Source of the DNA: Triops longicaudatus
Lineage: Eukaryota; Arthropoda; Branchiopoda; Notostraca; Triopsidae
DNA length: 64,000 nucleotides
Direction: 5' to 3'
NCBI GenBank assembly: GCA_022885665.1
Contig: JAGQDJ010000633.1
Span: 248,001 to 312,000, forward strand
The notes below the pieces were generated by a model. It ran no database searches. It had not been told where the DNA came from and saw only the letters and a list, made by a program, of their open reading frames with translations. Shown here one piece after another: positions 38,951 to 51,200 of the stretch (the first letter of the stretch is position 1; every line of letters starts with the position of its first letter). Both the position numbers and the translations under genes were made by a program.

Positions 38951-40991
38951 ATGTGGGAACGCGGCTATCTCAGAGCTGAGCATTTAGCAGGCTTTGAGGA
39001 ATACAAAGTAGATATATTTAATTATCGTGTTTTTTATTAATAACTTATGGACTTCCAAAATTTAGTACAATGCAAAAGACACGAGCCCCTTAAGCCAGTA
39101 TGTTATGCACCCATTTTGGAACTCAGTAGTCAAAGTAAGTTCAAGAATATAATGCAGTCGCAAATACTGCGTTCGGATTTTTGCAATAATTTTAGTATTC
39201 TTGTGTAGATATTTCCAACATGGGTTGCGCCTAATTTGCTGACGTTTGTTGGATTCCTATTCACCGTTTCCAACTTTCTCATACTTGCCTTCTACGACTA
39301 CTGGTATTATGCATCGAGTGATACATATCCTGAGTATGAACCTATCCCTCTTTGGATTTGGTTAGTTTGTGCAATTAACCACTTCTTGGCACACACCTTA
39401 GGTAACATCCTAAAGACTGATTAGGAAACTCCTGTTAAATAGTGAAATTCTTCACTAAAAACAACAAACCCCTTAGCACCATATATCGTTTTAAAAACGT
39501 TATCTTTCCAAGTAGATTTACACTATCAGTGTGTACTTGGGTGAGTTGATTGAGGTCACGGATGCCCAAAATATTTTTAGTGAGCTTTTTACGGCGTTTA
39601 CTCAATAATAAAACGTTGAGTAGAAAACCGTTAACCACAGATTGTAGTTAGTGGCATCCCTCGTCGATACGCTAAACCTAAAGTGCGCTTACTTGGAAAA
39701 GTAACGTTACTACTCAATTTTCAGGTTGCATGTCGCGGTGTTAAGAATTGATACTAAACATTCAGTTTTGCTTTCCAGACGGCATTGACGGAAAGCAAGC
39801 TCGACGGACACAAACTAGTTCGCCGTTGGGCGAACTGTTTGATCATGGTTTGGACTCTTGGACTTCCTTTTTCATCCCTGCCGTATTGTACTCCGTGTTT
39901 GGTCGGGCAGATTATTCCATTTCTCCCGTCAGATTCTACTTTTGTTTAGTCAACATTTTCTTTACTTTCCTGGTTTCACACTGGGAGAAGTACAACACTG
40001 GCGTGCTATTTCTGCCATGGGGCTATGATGTGTCTCAGTTGGTAATATTCCATTCTCGGTTATGTTAAAAACATTCGACGAGGTCATCGTTTTATTAGCC
40101 TTTGGCTTATTTTTACAGTTCGCATTCTCAGTTTACCTCTTGACGTATGTATTTGGCCACTCCCTTTGGAAATTCACCATTGCAGGTAGCATCACATCCG
40201 GGGCCTTGTTTGAACTGATGATGTGGGGAGGGTCACTCTTCACGAGTTTACCTATGTCCATGTACAATATGTACAGGTGAGTCGGAAAAATGTTCTATAT
40301 TTGTCAGACAGCCAAATAAGCTTTATTGGCAGAAAATTGGTGACACTTTACTCATGTATTGCTTTTACCTTCAGAGCATCACGGGATGGTACCGGCAAAA
40401 ACCGGACGTTGTGGGAAGCCAATCGTCCTCTAGTCTCTCCGTTGGTATTTTTCACATTGACATCGATCTGGGTTCTCTGTTCACCTCACGATATTTTGAA
40501 CCAAGATCCGCGCTGTTTTACATTTTTCGTTGGAACCGTTTTCTCGAACATAAGCGTAATTCACCTTGTGTTTCAGATTCCGCTAAATGTTAATTACTCT
40601 TTGTAATTAGTGCTACCTCATCATTGCCCAAATGAGTAACACCCGCTGCCCGTTGTTAAATTGGCTCTTGCTGCCGGTGGGATTGACTGTTGCCGCAGCC
40701 ATGCTCACTACGTCCGCAAGTTACGAGTTAGGACTTTTATATGCATTGACTGCGCTAACTGTATTAGCTCACGTGCATTTCGGCGTTGGTGTCGTAAGTT
40801 ACACAATTTCTTGAATATATAATATTTCATGGCGAAACTGAGGTTTTGTCCGCAAGATTTATCATGGTTTATAATGTTTGAAAACTAATTTGGTGTGGTT
40901 GTAGGTGAGACAAATGTGCAGACATTTCCACCTGTGGTGTTTCCGTATGAAACCGCGTTTGGATTGACATGAGGCCGACAGCAGCTGCTAG
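38951..40991 (+). CDS. SELENOI: Selenoprotein I, ethanolaminephosphotransferase 1
   Basis: Eight exons: 38951-39007, 39066-39134, 39209-39401, 39779-40041, 40119-40276, 40375-40555, 40611-40793, 40905-40991. Reading UGA at 40965-40967 as selenocysteine gives 396 aa (human 397). The enzyme transfers phosphoethanolamine from CDP-ethanolamine to diacylglycerol or alkyl-acylglycerol, the last step of the Kennedy pathway, in ER/Golgi membranes. The CDP-alcohol phosphotransferase motif DG-x2-AR-x8-G-x3-D-x3-D is complete: D107, G108... more exactly DGKQAR from D110, G124, D128 and D132. Other family matches are YVMHPFWNSVVK, HWEKYNTGVLFLPWGYD, LPMSMYN and SNTRCPLLNWLL; several long hydrophobic segments are membrane helices. 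The C terminus reads MKPRLD-Sec-HEADSSC, comparable to the KPxSD-Sec context of the vertebrate protein. Confidence 0.95.
39402..39778 (+). other. SELENOI intron 3
   Basis: GT-AG phase-1 intron of 377 nt that splits the Asp codon at the start of the DGIDGKQAR motif. Nothing else is seen. Confidence 0.9.
40965..40967 (+). other. In-frame UGA selenocysteine codon of SELENOI
   Basis: The codon is residue 389. It follows CGTTTGGAT (Arg-Leu-Asp) in the last exon and is followed by seven sense codons and then TAG at 40989-40991. Position (seven residues before the end of a 396-residue protein) and the preceding KPxxD match the known selenocysteine of this family, so readthrough is much more likely than simple termination. 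Confidence 0.85.
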
Positions 40992-41230
40992 AAGCGTCTT
41001 ACCTGCAAGCCAACAAGCGCGCCACACGTAACACTTCAGTGCAAAAAAGCGGAACTCATCTTTCAAAAAAAAAGAAGCGGAACAAACCTTTCACCAACCA
41101 TGGAAAAACGCAATCTCTGGTATGGCCAAATCGATTAAAGAGACTGGAACAGTAAAGCGGACGCGAGTTAAGATTATCTGCGAGGCGTTGTGGAGCCGTA
41201 GGAAGCTGAAATTGCTTTAGATTGCGTGAG

Positions 41231-41286
41231 GAAAAATTGCATGAACGGTTCAGAACCAATCAAATTGTAGGTCACCTTTGATTTTT
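41231..41286 (+). promoter_or_regulatory. Candidate SECIS element in SELENOI 3' UTR
   Basis: About 240-320 nt past the stop. AAAAA (within GAAAAATTGC, 41231-41240) can pair with TTTTT (41282-41286). ATGA at 41241-41244 faces GA at 41280-41281 for the non-Watson-Crick quartet. Thirteen bases later AA (41258-41259) begins an apical loop. The helix between is imperfect: GGT/ACC, GA/TC and CC/GG with small bulges. Spacing fits a type-1 SECIS but the weak upper helix keeps this tentative. Confidence 0.4.
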
Positions 41287-41460
41287 GGGGAAAATTATAC
41301 GTCCTTTGTTTCGCTTTTGGTAATTCGATTTTTTTTACTGTTCTTTTGCCAAATTCAAAGCTTTTTGGTCTGCGCTATAATTGTGTGGGAAATAATTTGT
41401 TCGTGGCGTGCATTTGTGGGGAAAACCAATCGTAGCGGATGCTGTCCCTCGGACGTATGT

Positions 41461-41466
41461 TTTATT
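41461..41466 (-). terminator. Probable BLM poly(A) signal
   Basis: TTTATT on the plus strand gives AATAAA on the minus strand, 229 nt past the BLM stop. It lies inside the inferred SELENOI 3' UTR. Confidence 0.45.
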
Positions 41467-41618
41467 ATCTGTTTAATTTATGACGAAGTTTGGCAGTATT
41501 TTTAATTGCGATCGTCATTTTCCCGCCTATTTAGAACGGTTTCGTGCTGAAACAGTGAAACTGGCTGTAAAAAATTACCTTGTCATAGTCGAATGTGTAG
41601 TGTGTATTCGTACAACAT

Positions 41619-41624
41619 AATAAA
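41619..41624 (+). terminator. Probable SELENOI poly(A) signal
   Basis: AATAAA 628 nt past the SELENOI stop, the first good match on the plus strand; a 3' UTR of this size would include the candidate SECIS. Confidence 0.5.
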
Positions 41625-41694
41625 ATAGAGTCTCAAATAGTATGGCAAAATCATTTTGTTGTTTACCTAAGAAGGTTAAGTATGTACAATAGCT

Positions 41695-44600
41695 TTACAA
41701 CAAGGAAAACTGAGGAGTAGGCAAGAAACTGGATCTTGCATTGACACCAGTACGAGCTCGAGGTTGAGGAGGGGCTAACAAACGGCTTGTCGTTTTGGGG
41801 GCTGGGTTATTGTACGTACCCGTGGAAGTAGACGCGGAAGAAGAGCTTTGACTACTCCTAGTACTCGACCGTTGTGATGACTTTTTACCCCGGTAGCTCT
41901 TTTTGCCACCGTACCTTCCACGCTTCGACGCATTACCTCTCGATGAGCGGGCACGCCCCCTTTTGCGAGAACTAGGAGCTCCGTTTCCTGAATTCCCGTT
42001 CTCGAAATAAGGTGAATATTCTTCGTGAGTCATGAATTCGCTATCAGAGTCTGCATTGTCGTCCATAGCGTCTGTAATCAGCACTAAAAAAACGAAACTA
42101 CTATCTGCACCTAATCTGAGATTGATTTCTTTACCAAGTTTCTGCGCGGCGAACTGTTGCGTGATGCTCAACAGCTCGGCACCGTATTTCTCGAAGTTGG
42201 CCTTTGTCACATGAGGAATACGGAGCATTTCTTCTTCCGTTTCGGGCAATTGTTTTGACATAATTCTCAACGCCTAAAAATAAGAAAAGTAAGCAAATAT
42301 ATGATACCATATTACTTTAGAACTTACCTCAAGGTTCATGATAGTTGTGTATGACGTGCCCGTACCAGCAGCAAGGAGCTTACACCGCTCTATTAATTCT
42401 TGGAAGCAACCTTCCTCCAGAGCTTTAAATTGCTCATCCGCTTCACTTTGAGCCGTATTCGTCGTTTCAACTTCAAGTGCTGGTTTGGAAGTTTTCTGCA
42501 TGGCGAAGCTTACCTATAGTGGTAAAAAAACAAACAAATATATAGGCCTACAAACGCATATATTCCTTTTCTCAAATTTTCGAGGATTTACCTTTACACG
42601 ACCTTGGAAGAGCGCATCTGCTTTACGGCCCACATGGACGTACGCAACGGCAATGTCAGCTTGGCTGACTTGCAAGTGTTCTTCCAAGTATTGTTCGAGT
42701 ATCAGTTGCCTCATAAGTCTCTCAGCATCTATTCGACTCCAGTGCTTGCCCCTCCCATGCAGGGGGTGACGGTTATGTCCGGAGTCGCGAACTTTCTTAG
42801 TGTCTCCTCCCCTGAAAACTTCCACAAAGTGTAAATTCGTAAAACTCCTCTGCCACTGTCCGGGTGGGCCGCATAATTCTTTTACTGCTTGAACAATCGC
42901 TTTGCTATCTTCAGTCACGTCCACAATGCAATACGACTCCTAGTACACCAACGAAATCAGATATATAAGGAAAACCTAAGTGTTCGATTAATACCTGCCG
43001 CATGCAGTTATCACAGGTGGACGCAGCGAATTGCTTACACGTGGTTCGGTCAAATATTTCACCAAAGTAATTTAACTGAATCTCCCGTCGACACTGCGTC
43101 ACGTTTTGGCAGTACGAGACCATTCGCCACAGGTTATCAATGTGCGTTTGTCTGGCGTGGTAATTGTCCTTATCCACTGTGGAAACATTTACAAAGAATC
43201 GTTACTTTTCCAGTTAGCCGTAAACAGTTATGTTTGAAATGTACTGTCAATCATTCGGCGGATACGATGCACATCACCGTAATGGTAGTACAGGATACAA
43301 TGTGCGATTTCACCATCGCGACCGGCACGACCGGATTCCTGGTAATAGCCCTCGATCGATTTCGGCAAACAGTAGTGTATTACATACCGGACATCGGGTT
43401 TGTCAATTCCCATTCCGAAAGCAATTGTCGCGCAAACGATCTACGAAAAAGAAAATTATCTTTATGTTTTTCTTGTGGGTACGATGCGTGAATACGTGTC
43501 CATTCTAGGAAGGAATTTCTAATATTTGCTAAGAGTATTTGAATAATCTAAGTTAATCTGTTGTTTCATTCGTTGTTCAAGTAAGAAGGTGAAAAATACA
43601 GAAGAAAAGTTACAGCTTAAAATAATAAAAAAAAGGAAGTCAAAGTTTCCCAAATTATACACTATCATAACATCATTATTCAAACATTGCTTTCTGAAAT
43701 TTTTTAACAGTATATCAACACTGATTCGATTCATCCAACTTACCCTGATTCGGTCGTTAATCCATCTCATCTGGACTTCGCATCGTTCGGTGTCACTCAA
43801 GCCAGCATGGTAAGCCACAGCCCTGAGGCCTGCTTTATCCAACTCCTTCGCAACCTGATCGCATTCTTTTCGAGACAGGCAGTAAACTATTCCAGATTTG
43901 TTAACGTATTTGGTCTGGATCAATTCGATGAGCGCCTTCGTGACAGATTTTCCGGACTTTGGTACCACGGAGTATTTGAGATTAGGTCTGTTGAAGGAAC
44001 ACAAGAACCATTTCGGTCGGGGAATTCCTAATTGGTGCAAAATATCTGTCCGGACTCGCGGAGTTGCAGTTGCAGTCAGCGCCATAATTGTCACTTCTGG
44101 ATACGTTTGTCGTAGCATGTTCAACTTCTTGTAGTCCTTCCTTTATGAATAGAAAGAATTCCAAATTAGGATAACAGGACAATTAAAACCTCGTAAATGT
44201 ACTTATACCAGTAGATAATACTGAAGTATTAAGTGACAGAAGTTAATACTGTACCCCGCCCTTTACCTGAAATCGTGCCCCCACTGCGATACACAATGAG
44301 CTTCGTCAATCACGAATCTAGCCAATAGCTTCCGACTGTACAGCGACTTGAAGGCTTCCGCCAATTTCGAGCTCGCACAAACTTTCTCGGGCGTCACATA
44401 AAGTAGTTTTATCGCTAAAAAAAATCATGTCATTCCACTTTGATGTACATGAATATGCTTGCAAAAGCCTCTTACCAGGTTCTCGCTTCATTAAATGGCC
44501 GTAAATCTCATTCTGATCTTTCATGGCCAACTCTCCAGACAAATGTGCAGCAGGAATCTACAAAAAAATATTTTTTTTTTTTTTAAAAATGAAGATGCCA

Positions 44601-46981
44601 TAGAACGGGGAGGAAATGAAAAGTAGAATAGAAAAATGCGAACGAGACAAAAAAGTATTTTTTTTTAGCATTATCAGTGGATCAATCTTAGGGAATAACT
44701 CACATCGAGTGATTTTAGCTTCTGAACCTGATCAAAGATCAACGATTTCAAGGGTGAGATGACGACAGTGACTCCAGAGGTCAAAACGGCCGGCAGTTGA
44801 TAGCATAACGACTTGCCTCCTCCTGTAGGCATCAAAACGAAGCAATCATGGCCCAGGATTGTCGCATTAATACTTTCCAATTGGTTGGGTCTAAACGCCC
44901 GGAGACCGAATGTTTGTCGAAAGATTTGTCTCAGTCGGGCACTATGAGGGTATTCTTTATTGAATTCGCCTGTGATCCCGTCGTTGACTACATTTCCCAT
45001 GAAACGTCCCACTCGATTGTTTCCTGAACAAACCTTGCCTTTTTCTGATATTGCATTCGCGTCGCTTATTGCCGAGCGACACGGCACGGAAGAATGTTGT
45101 GTAATGACTTCAATATCGCTCGTTAAATCATGAAAATGAGTTCGGGGAGGAGAAGAAGGGATTTCGATATTGAAATTGTCCTGGCTAAACGACGAGGCGT
45201 TGGACACTGGCGCACGTTTGGCAGGAGAGATCAGGTTAACGACTGGAAACGAATTCGAAGCTGACGTCGGCGCCACATTTGTGGTCGGGAAGTGTGGAAC
45301 AGAAGTGGGAGCTGGAGGAGCCATGAGCAATGGGTTGGGGGCAGTGGAAGAGGCACCCGACGGTTTTCGAAAGACGTATTTGCCACCCGACACTTCACTT
45401 GACGTAGACGGAGTTGACACAGGCTTTAAATCGTGACTAGTACTAGCGGGAGTGCGCGGACTGCGTGCTTCGAACGAAGTGTGTCCAGCTTCCAGGTCAT
45501 CCAGTTCCACCATGTCTGCAATTCCTTGTTCGTCCAAAAAGTTGAGGGAGCGACGATGTAATGGATTAGTTTTAGTCTCGTTTTCCGGCAAAAAGGTGGG
45601 TATTGTCCGGTGGCTTTGAAATACAGGCGAGCGAGGAATGATGAGATTTTTCGAATCTGAGTCCGGAGTTTGGGGAACGCATGTCGTTGGCGCACCCTGG
45701 AAGCGCTTTTCGGGGGTCCTTGAATGAGTGAATCGCTCTATGCTTTCTTTCAGCTCTTTTCGACATCCTAAAAGGCGTCTCAAGGTTGACAAATGGGAAC
45801 TAGGGAGAGAAGAAAGGTTCGAAATACTGGATTCAAGGAAATCCGCAATCTGGGAGTCGCAAGAAACTTTGAATTCCTCAATCTTTTTTAGATGATCCTA
45901 TAAGATGGTAGAGAGAAAAATATTTAATCATTCTTTGAAACATGATAGAAAAAATTACACTGGAGAGTAGACGGGATTTCTCGCATTCGAATTGATCCAT
46001 CCAATTTGTAATTCCTTCCATGGGAAACTCAGCGGGATCAGCTGGTACAGGAGAGGGGGTAGGCGTTTTTATGGTGTCGTAATCGTCAAACTAAGACAAA
46101 CCATTAAACAACGTTAGAAGAGTCCGCAATCTACATGACATGCTGTTACCGAAACGTTGGCGAAAAAAGAATTAATTTCATCCTCGTCTTCGTTCATTGA
46201 TTCTGGGAGCGTGGGCGCTTCCACGATCTCATTTTCTTGATTCATACTTGAGTCCAAAGCAAGGCATTCTTCCTCAACACAGCTTGTCTGTTGATTTGAA
46301 GAAATTTCTGCTGCTACGTTTGGTTGGATGCCTGTTTCCTTGCTTTCCTCCGTTGAAGGAAGGGATTTGTTTGGAGGAGGTTGAGGAGATTCTTGTTCGG
46401 AAGGGGGAGCGACATCGTAGTTCCAGTTCCCCCAGAATTGATCATTATTTTCCGAAAAGGTAGCGATGCTCTGCTTATTCCATATGTCACACTCTCTTTT
46501 CTTTTTGCTGTCTGGTGAGCTGGTATCCTTTTTGGCTCTGCCTAGCGATAGTCTGGACTTCGCTCTATTTGGGTCTATAGAAAGACGTGTTATTACTACT
46601 ATTGTCTGAAATATTCAGTTTTCAATTAAAGGTACTAGAAGAAAGTGGTGTCGTTGAATTTGCCTGGGCTGGACTCCTGCTTATAGGACTGTTAAGTTCT
46701 GATGACGAGTGGTCTTGACGTACCCTTGAAAAGAAATGTTTGGAATGTTAAAGAAATCGTACGGAGATATAAAATAACGTCTCTTACGGTGCACTAGGAG
46801 CAACTACAGGGTCACACGGTTGCAAGAAACGCTTGCCCTTGCCAAAGACAAATTTTTTCGACGTAGAAGCAGTTCCAGGGCTTTCCATATCAGGCGATGA
46901 AGCTGCAGATTTCAGAAAACTTGTCAAAGTAGACTGCTTTTTCGTGCCGGCAGGAACACGCTCGGCCAATACAGGGCCCAT
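41695..46981 (-). CDS. BLM: BLM RecQ-family DNA helicase
   Basis: Thirteen exons: 46981-46788, 46724-46636, 46574-46150, 46090-45959, 45897-44704, 44557-44476, 44414-44267, 44140-43744, 43440-43245, 43176-42995, 42939-42592, 42513-42328, 42273-41695; joined, 1383 aa (human 1417). BLM is a 3'-5' helicase that, with topoisomerase III and RMI, dissolves double Holliday junctions and restrains crossing-over. The order is complete: disordered acidic N terminus, helical region (~280-310), helicase core with FRPNQLESINA, MPTGGGKS (Walker A, 639-643), VIDEAH (742-745), ALTATAT, AYHAGL and YYQESGRAGRDG, RQC zinc cysteines (QCRRE...TTCKQFAASTCDNC), winged helix, HRDC domain, and basic tail. The C-terminal end keeps LLAPPQPR, resembling the vertebrate terminus. 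Near the start, QSTLTSFL resembles a PCNA-binding box. All introns are GT-AG. Confidence 0.97.
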
Positions 46982-48208
46982 TCTATATTATTTGGTAGTT
47001 ATCCCTAATAGAGGTACTTAATTTTGCGAGAGTTCCATTATTGCACATACAGAAATGGACAAAAGGTTCACACTTGTTTTGACTACTGTAAGCCCGCGCT
47101 TGATAAGAATATCGACGAAAGAAACAGATATTCGATTCGTTTTATTGTAATCGATAAAATTCTACCGATAGTAAGTCAGCATGTTATACCGCGGTTTTCG
47201 AAAAAGATCGTCGACTCGAAAGATTCCGCTGCTTGGAAGATCAGTAACAAGAGCCTATGTTTGCTCACATGACACATATAAAATAAAGGAACGAATTACA
47301 AACAAAAAGAAAAGTTAAAAAAGGAAAGAAATTCCTCGAAAGGTAACCCTACACTTTACCCTCTTTCCGTTTCTTTGCCCTGCATTACACGGAAAAATTC
47401 ATTCTAGTCGCGTTCCATTGATGACGCAAGCACTGATGCAGAAAGCGTCCAAGAAGAATGAAGGATTGAATGGACGTTGCAAAGTGTAGGAAATCTCTCG
47501 CTTTTGAACATCTATGTTAAACAATAAAATCTAGCTGCTTCGAATTTGAGCTGTATTATTAAATAAATCTTTATCAGACTAAAATTAAATTTAAGTAGCA
47601 TGAAACTTTTTGACGGCCATATTTATCTTAGTAAGTATTCGATAAGCGAATCTAATATTCGTGCGTTTCGAAATTGTTTTGCAAGCGTAATATTACATTA
47701 TATCCTGCTTCTTGTCAATAAATCGATTGAAGAAGACATCCGTAATCTATTAATTTAAATGTGGATTTTCTTATTCAAAACAGAGTTAAATATCTTGAAG
47801 CGTGAAGAGGTTTCATGAAATCACACATAAAGCTTTTGCGTAGAGGAGCTTTCCTTTAGTTCTGAATGCTGCCGCTCTAGAACCCTATGCGCGTTCTGGC
47901 TACTAAATTTGGTTTCACGACGCATTGCTTTCAGTCGTGCCCAAGTATAGATTACGACGACTTTTTTGGCCGTGTGTCTGACACTTGATCTCAGATCATA
48001 TGCAGAGTTTCATTTTTTGATAAGGTGATTCCGTGCTCGATCAAAGGTCATTTAACTAACAGGAAAGAAGGCATCTCTTTTAGCCTGTAAATTATGGGCT
48101 TACGTACAGTTTGAAGGTTGCATTGGCCGGTGTGAGGGCTGTTTGTCCGCGACATTGATTTTCGGGTGTTTGGTTCTTGTGGCTTAGTGATCCAGAAAGG
48201 CGTAGGCT
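46982..48208. other. Upstream region of divergent BLM and GALE
   Basis: About 1.2 kb between head-to-head genes and so likely to hold both promoters. It is AT-rich; no TATA box, CpG patch or coding exon is evident. Confidence 0.6.
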
Positions 48209-51200
48209 ATGTCAAAGTCGTATACAGACAACAAGGGTAAATAGCCGAAAGATTAATTTTAGAAAACGGACTAGGAAAGGCTGAAGAACGTAACATGTCT
48301 TAATTGCTAGGGAACACCCCCTATATTTTTGTGACGGGCGGAGCAGGATATGTTGGATCGCACACTGTTTTGCAGTTGCTGGAAGAAGGCTTTTCCGTAG
48401 TTGTTATGGACAACTTAGTAAACGCTGTTGCCGGTATACATGTTTATGGAAAAATTATTTATAGCTGACTGACATCTTCGGAGGAGTTACTAGGTAAAGG
48501 TAGTTCAAAGCCCGAAAGCATTAAGCGAGTTGAAGAATTGACGAAAAAAACAGTGCCTTTCTATAATGTTAGCCTCAACGATATCACTGCCTTAACGGAC
48601 ATCTTTGCTCAAGTAAATCTATCACGCTTCGTCATTACGGCTTTCAAGGAAATTGCCTCAGACTGAATTATTTCATATCCGTAGTATCCATTTATGGGCG
48701 TGGTCCACTTCGCTGCACTGAAAGCGGTGGGCGAATCCTGCGCAAAACCGCTATTGTATTATAACAACAATGTTTCGGGAACAATTAATTTATTACAAGT
48801 AAATTCATGACTCTAATTTAAAGATAAAAGCAAGCGATCCCTGGAAAATTTTAAGGTAATGAACGCAGCTGGGGTTAAAAATATCGTTTTCTCGTCGTCG
48901 GCTACCGTCTACGGTGAACCGGAATATTTGCCTTTGGATGAGAGCCACCCAACGGGTCGAACTTGCACTAATCCTTACGGTCGGTCCAAGTTTTTCGTCG
49001 AAGAAATCCTGAAGGACGTCTGCCAAGCCGATTCTGTAAATATTTAACTTTATTCAGCGGGTCCAATTTCTCACAAAGAGAAATTTGACACGGACGGTTG
49101 CAGCAGACATGTGTGCTCCATCTTGGGCTTCCTGAGTTCCGAAAGAAAGCACATTGTTTATTATTGTTTATTTTTTTCCACGTTGGTACAGCGTTTCACA
49201 GACAAAGTGACGTCGTCCGTTTTTTCAGTCACACCTAGATCAATAGATCCGTACTCATTGGGACATTATCGTGATAAATGCAGAGTACGTTAACTTTAAT
49301 GATTCTGAAACTAATGCAACCAGCAGTCAGTTTCTCATTTGTTTTCCGAATTAATCTCGGCGAGTCAGTTCGTTGAATGCAATATCTGCAGAAATACTTG
49401 TGATATTTTATTTTACCAAAGAAAGTAGACTAGTGAGAGTCGTTAATCTATTTACTAGGGTAATTTGTCTGTTACCAGATACCTGATCAATTTTACCGCG
49501 TTCTTTTACTAGCCTTTCGTACAATACGAAAGCAGTCTATATTTTACAAAGTCCAAATCCAGACTTCTGAGGTTACTAGAATTTTACGGTCTTCTGATAA
49601 GTCGAAAAGTAATCTACAACCCCTGGAATTTCTACCCTCTGGGGTCGCCCTTACCCCGTTGAGTTAAGTTATGTTGGGTTTAATTTGTGCTTAGATTAAT
49701 TTGTAATTGGGTCAGTAATCTTTGGAGTCTCGCTTCCGCTTAAAAATTATCAGTCAGGATCCATTGCAGTTTATGCAATGCATGACGGAGTTTTGATTTC
49801 ACTTAGGTTTCCAGTTATATTAAGTACTTCCTGATGCAATTGAATCCTACTAGTACCTAAAATAATGTAGCGTGCGTAAAGTGATACGTTCATCCCAGAA
49901 TTGCCGGAGGTATTACTATTGATCTCTCTTTATGCATGTATGTCCATGTTCTCCTCGCATTTCCTTACTAGTAAAACAGCATTATGAGGCACAAACTTTG
50001 ACACCGCTCTCTGTACCAAGTTTGTGCTCACTGCAATTTCCTCCTATTCACTTCGCTGATAATAGACGCATCCTAGTTAGCGGGACTTATTCCTAAAGCT
50101 ATTGAGCGAGAAAAAAAACACAGTAGAGTCACGTTATAACGTTCTTATAACAAATACTAGCTTATAGTGAACAGATTTTAAAGTTTGCGAATATAAAAAA
50201 ACTAAGTCTGATATGACGAAATTCGGATATGCCGTAGAATTTTCTTTTATTTTGTGTGTGTGCTGGGGAGTTTCGTTATAACGAAATTCTATTATAAAGG
50301 AAAATACAGCCGACTACCTCTTATCCGTCACTTAGGGGAACAAACCTTATACCGGTTAGCTGAATAACCAGATAATCCTAAAACATAACAAAATAGCGGC
50401 TATAACAAATATATGAAGGAAATATGCAGTGATGTAACATTACTCTTGTTAGAATGGTCATATTGTTTTATTGATCGACCTAGATAATAAGGATGATAGA
50501 AAGACCTCTTAATTACTACGACGTTAGCGTGCTCTTCCTCGATCATTTTGTTGGTGTTCTCCCCACACTGAATATTAACCTTTTCGCTCTCCTTTTATCG
50601 GACAACACTACAGCATCGTTATCCCAGTAAATTCGTTATATCTTCTCATTTTCTCGCTCAGAAGTTCAAGGTGACTGCGTCTTTCTGTGCAGAGACCACA
50701 ATATTAATCCTTCACATGCTAGTTTCCGTGTCAAATTCTCCTTTTACAATTGACCCGCTTTCTGAAACAAAAAACAGTGTACATTATAAACGTACAAAAA
50801 CACACCCACAGGCTTGGAATGCAGTATGTTTGCGGTATTTCAACCCGGTAGGCGCCCATCCCTCGGGGTGTATTGGGGAAGACCCTCAAGGCATTCCGTC
50901 AAACCTCATGCCCTTTGTTGCCCAGGTAGCCGTCGGTCGCCGTTCAGAGCTTTTGGTCTTCGGCTCCGACTATCCTACAACAGATGGCACAGGTAATTGA
51001 ATTTGGCAAATTACGATGTAACCATCTCTACACCTCGATCTCAATTTCCTTCCTCCGCTGCTTGTCTTCTTTCCTTCCTTTTTACTAATCTTTGTTATAT
51101 TTCTATAAACACGAGTAGCACACACAGCGAAATAATAAAATTAACCATTATTTTCACTAGGAGTACGAGATTATATCCACATAATGGATCTGGCCGAAGG

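Noticed and set aside
41479..41517. ATGACGA...TCGTCAT stem in the SELENOI 3' UTR as an alternative SECIS
   Set aside because: ATGA here would pair by Watson-Crick with TCAT, leaving no G-A quartet, and there is no AA at the proper apical position.
42889..43491. 200-codon plus-strand ORF
   Set aside because: It is the antisense shadow of the BLM helicase and RQC exons, whose minus-strand frame shows conserved motifs.
32549..46981. INCENP, SELENOI and BLM as a functional gene cluster
   Set aside because: They are separate transcription units on alternating strands with unrelated pathways, apart from the general link of INCENP and BLM to chromosome segregation; adjacency looks coincidental.
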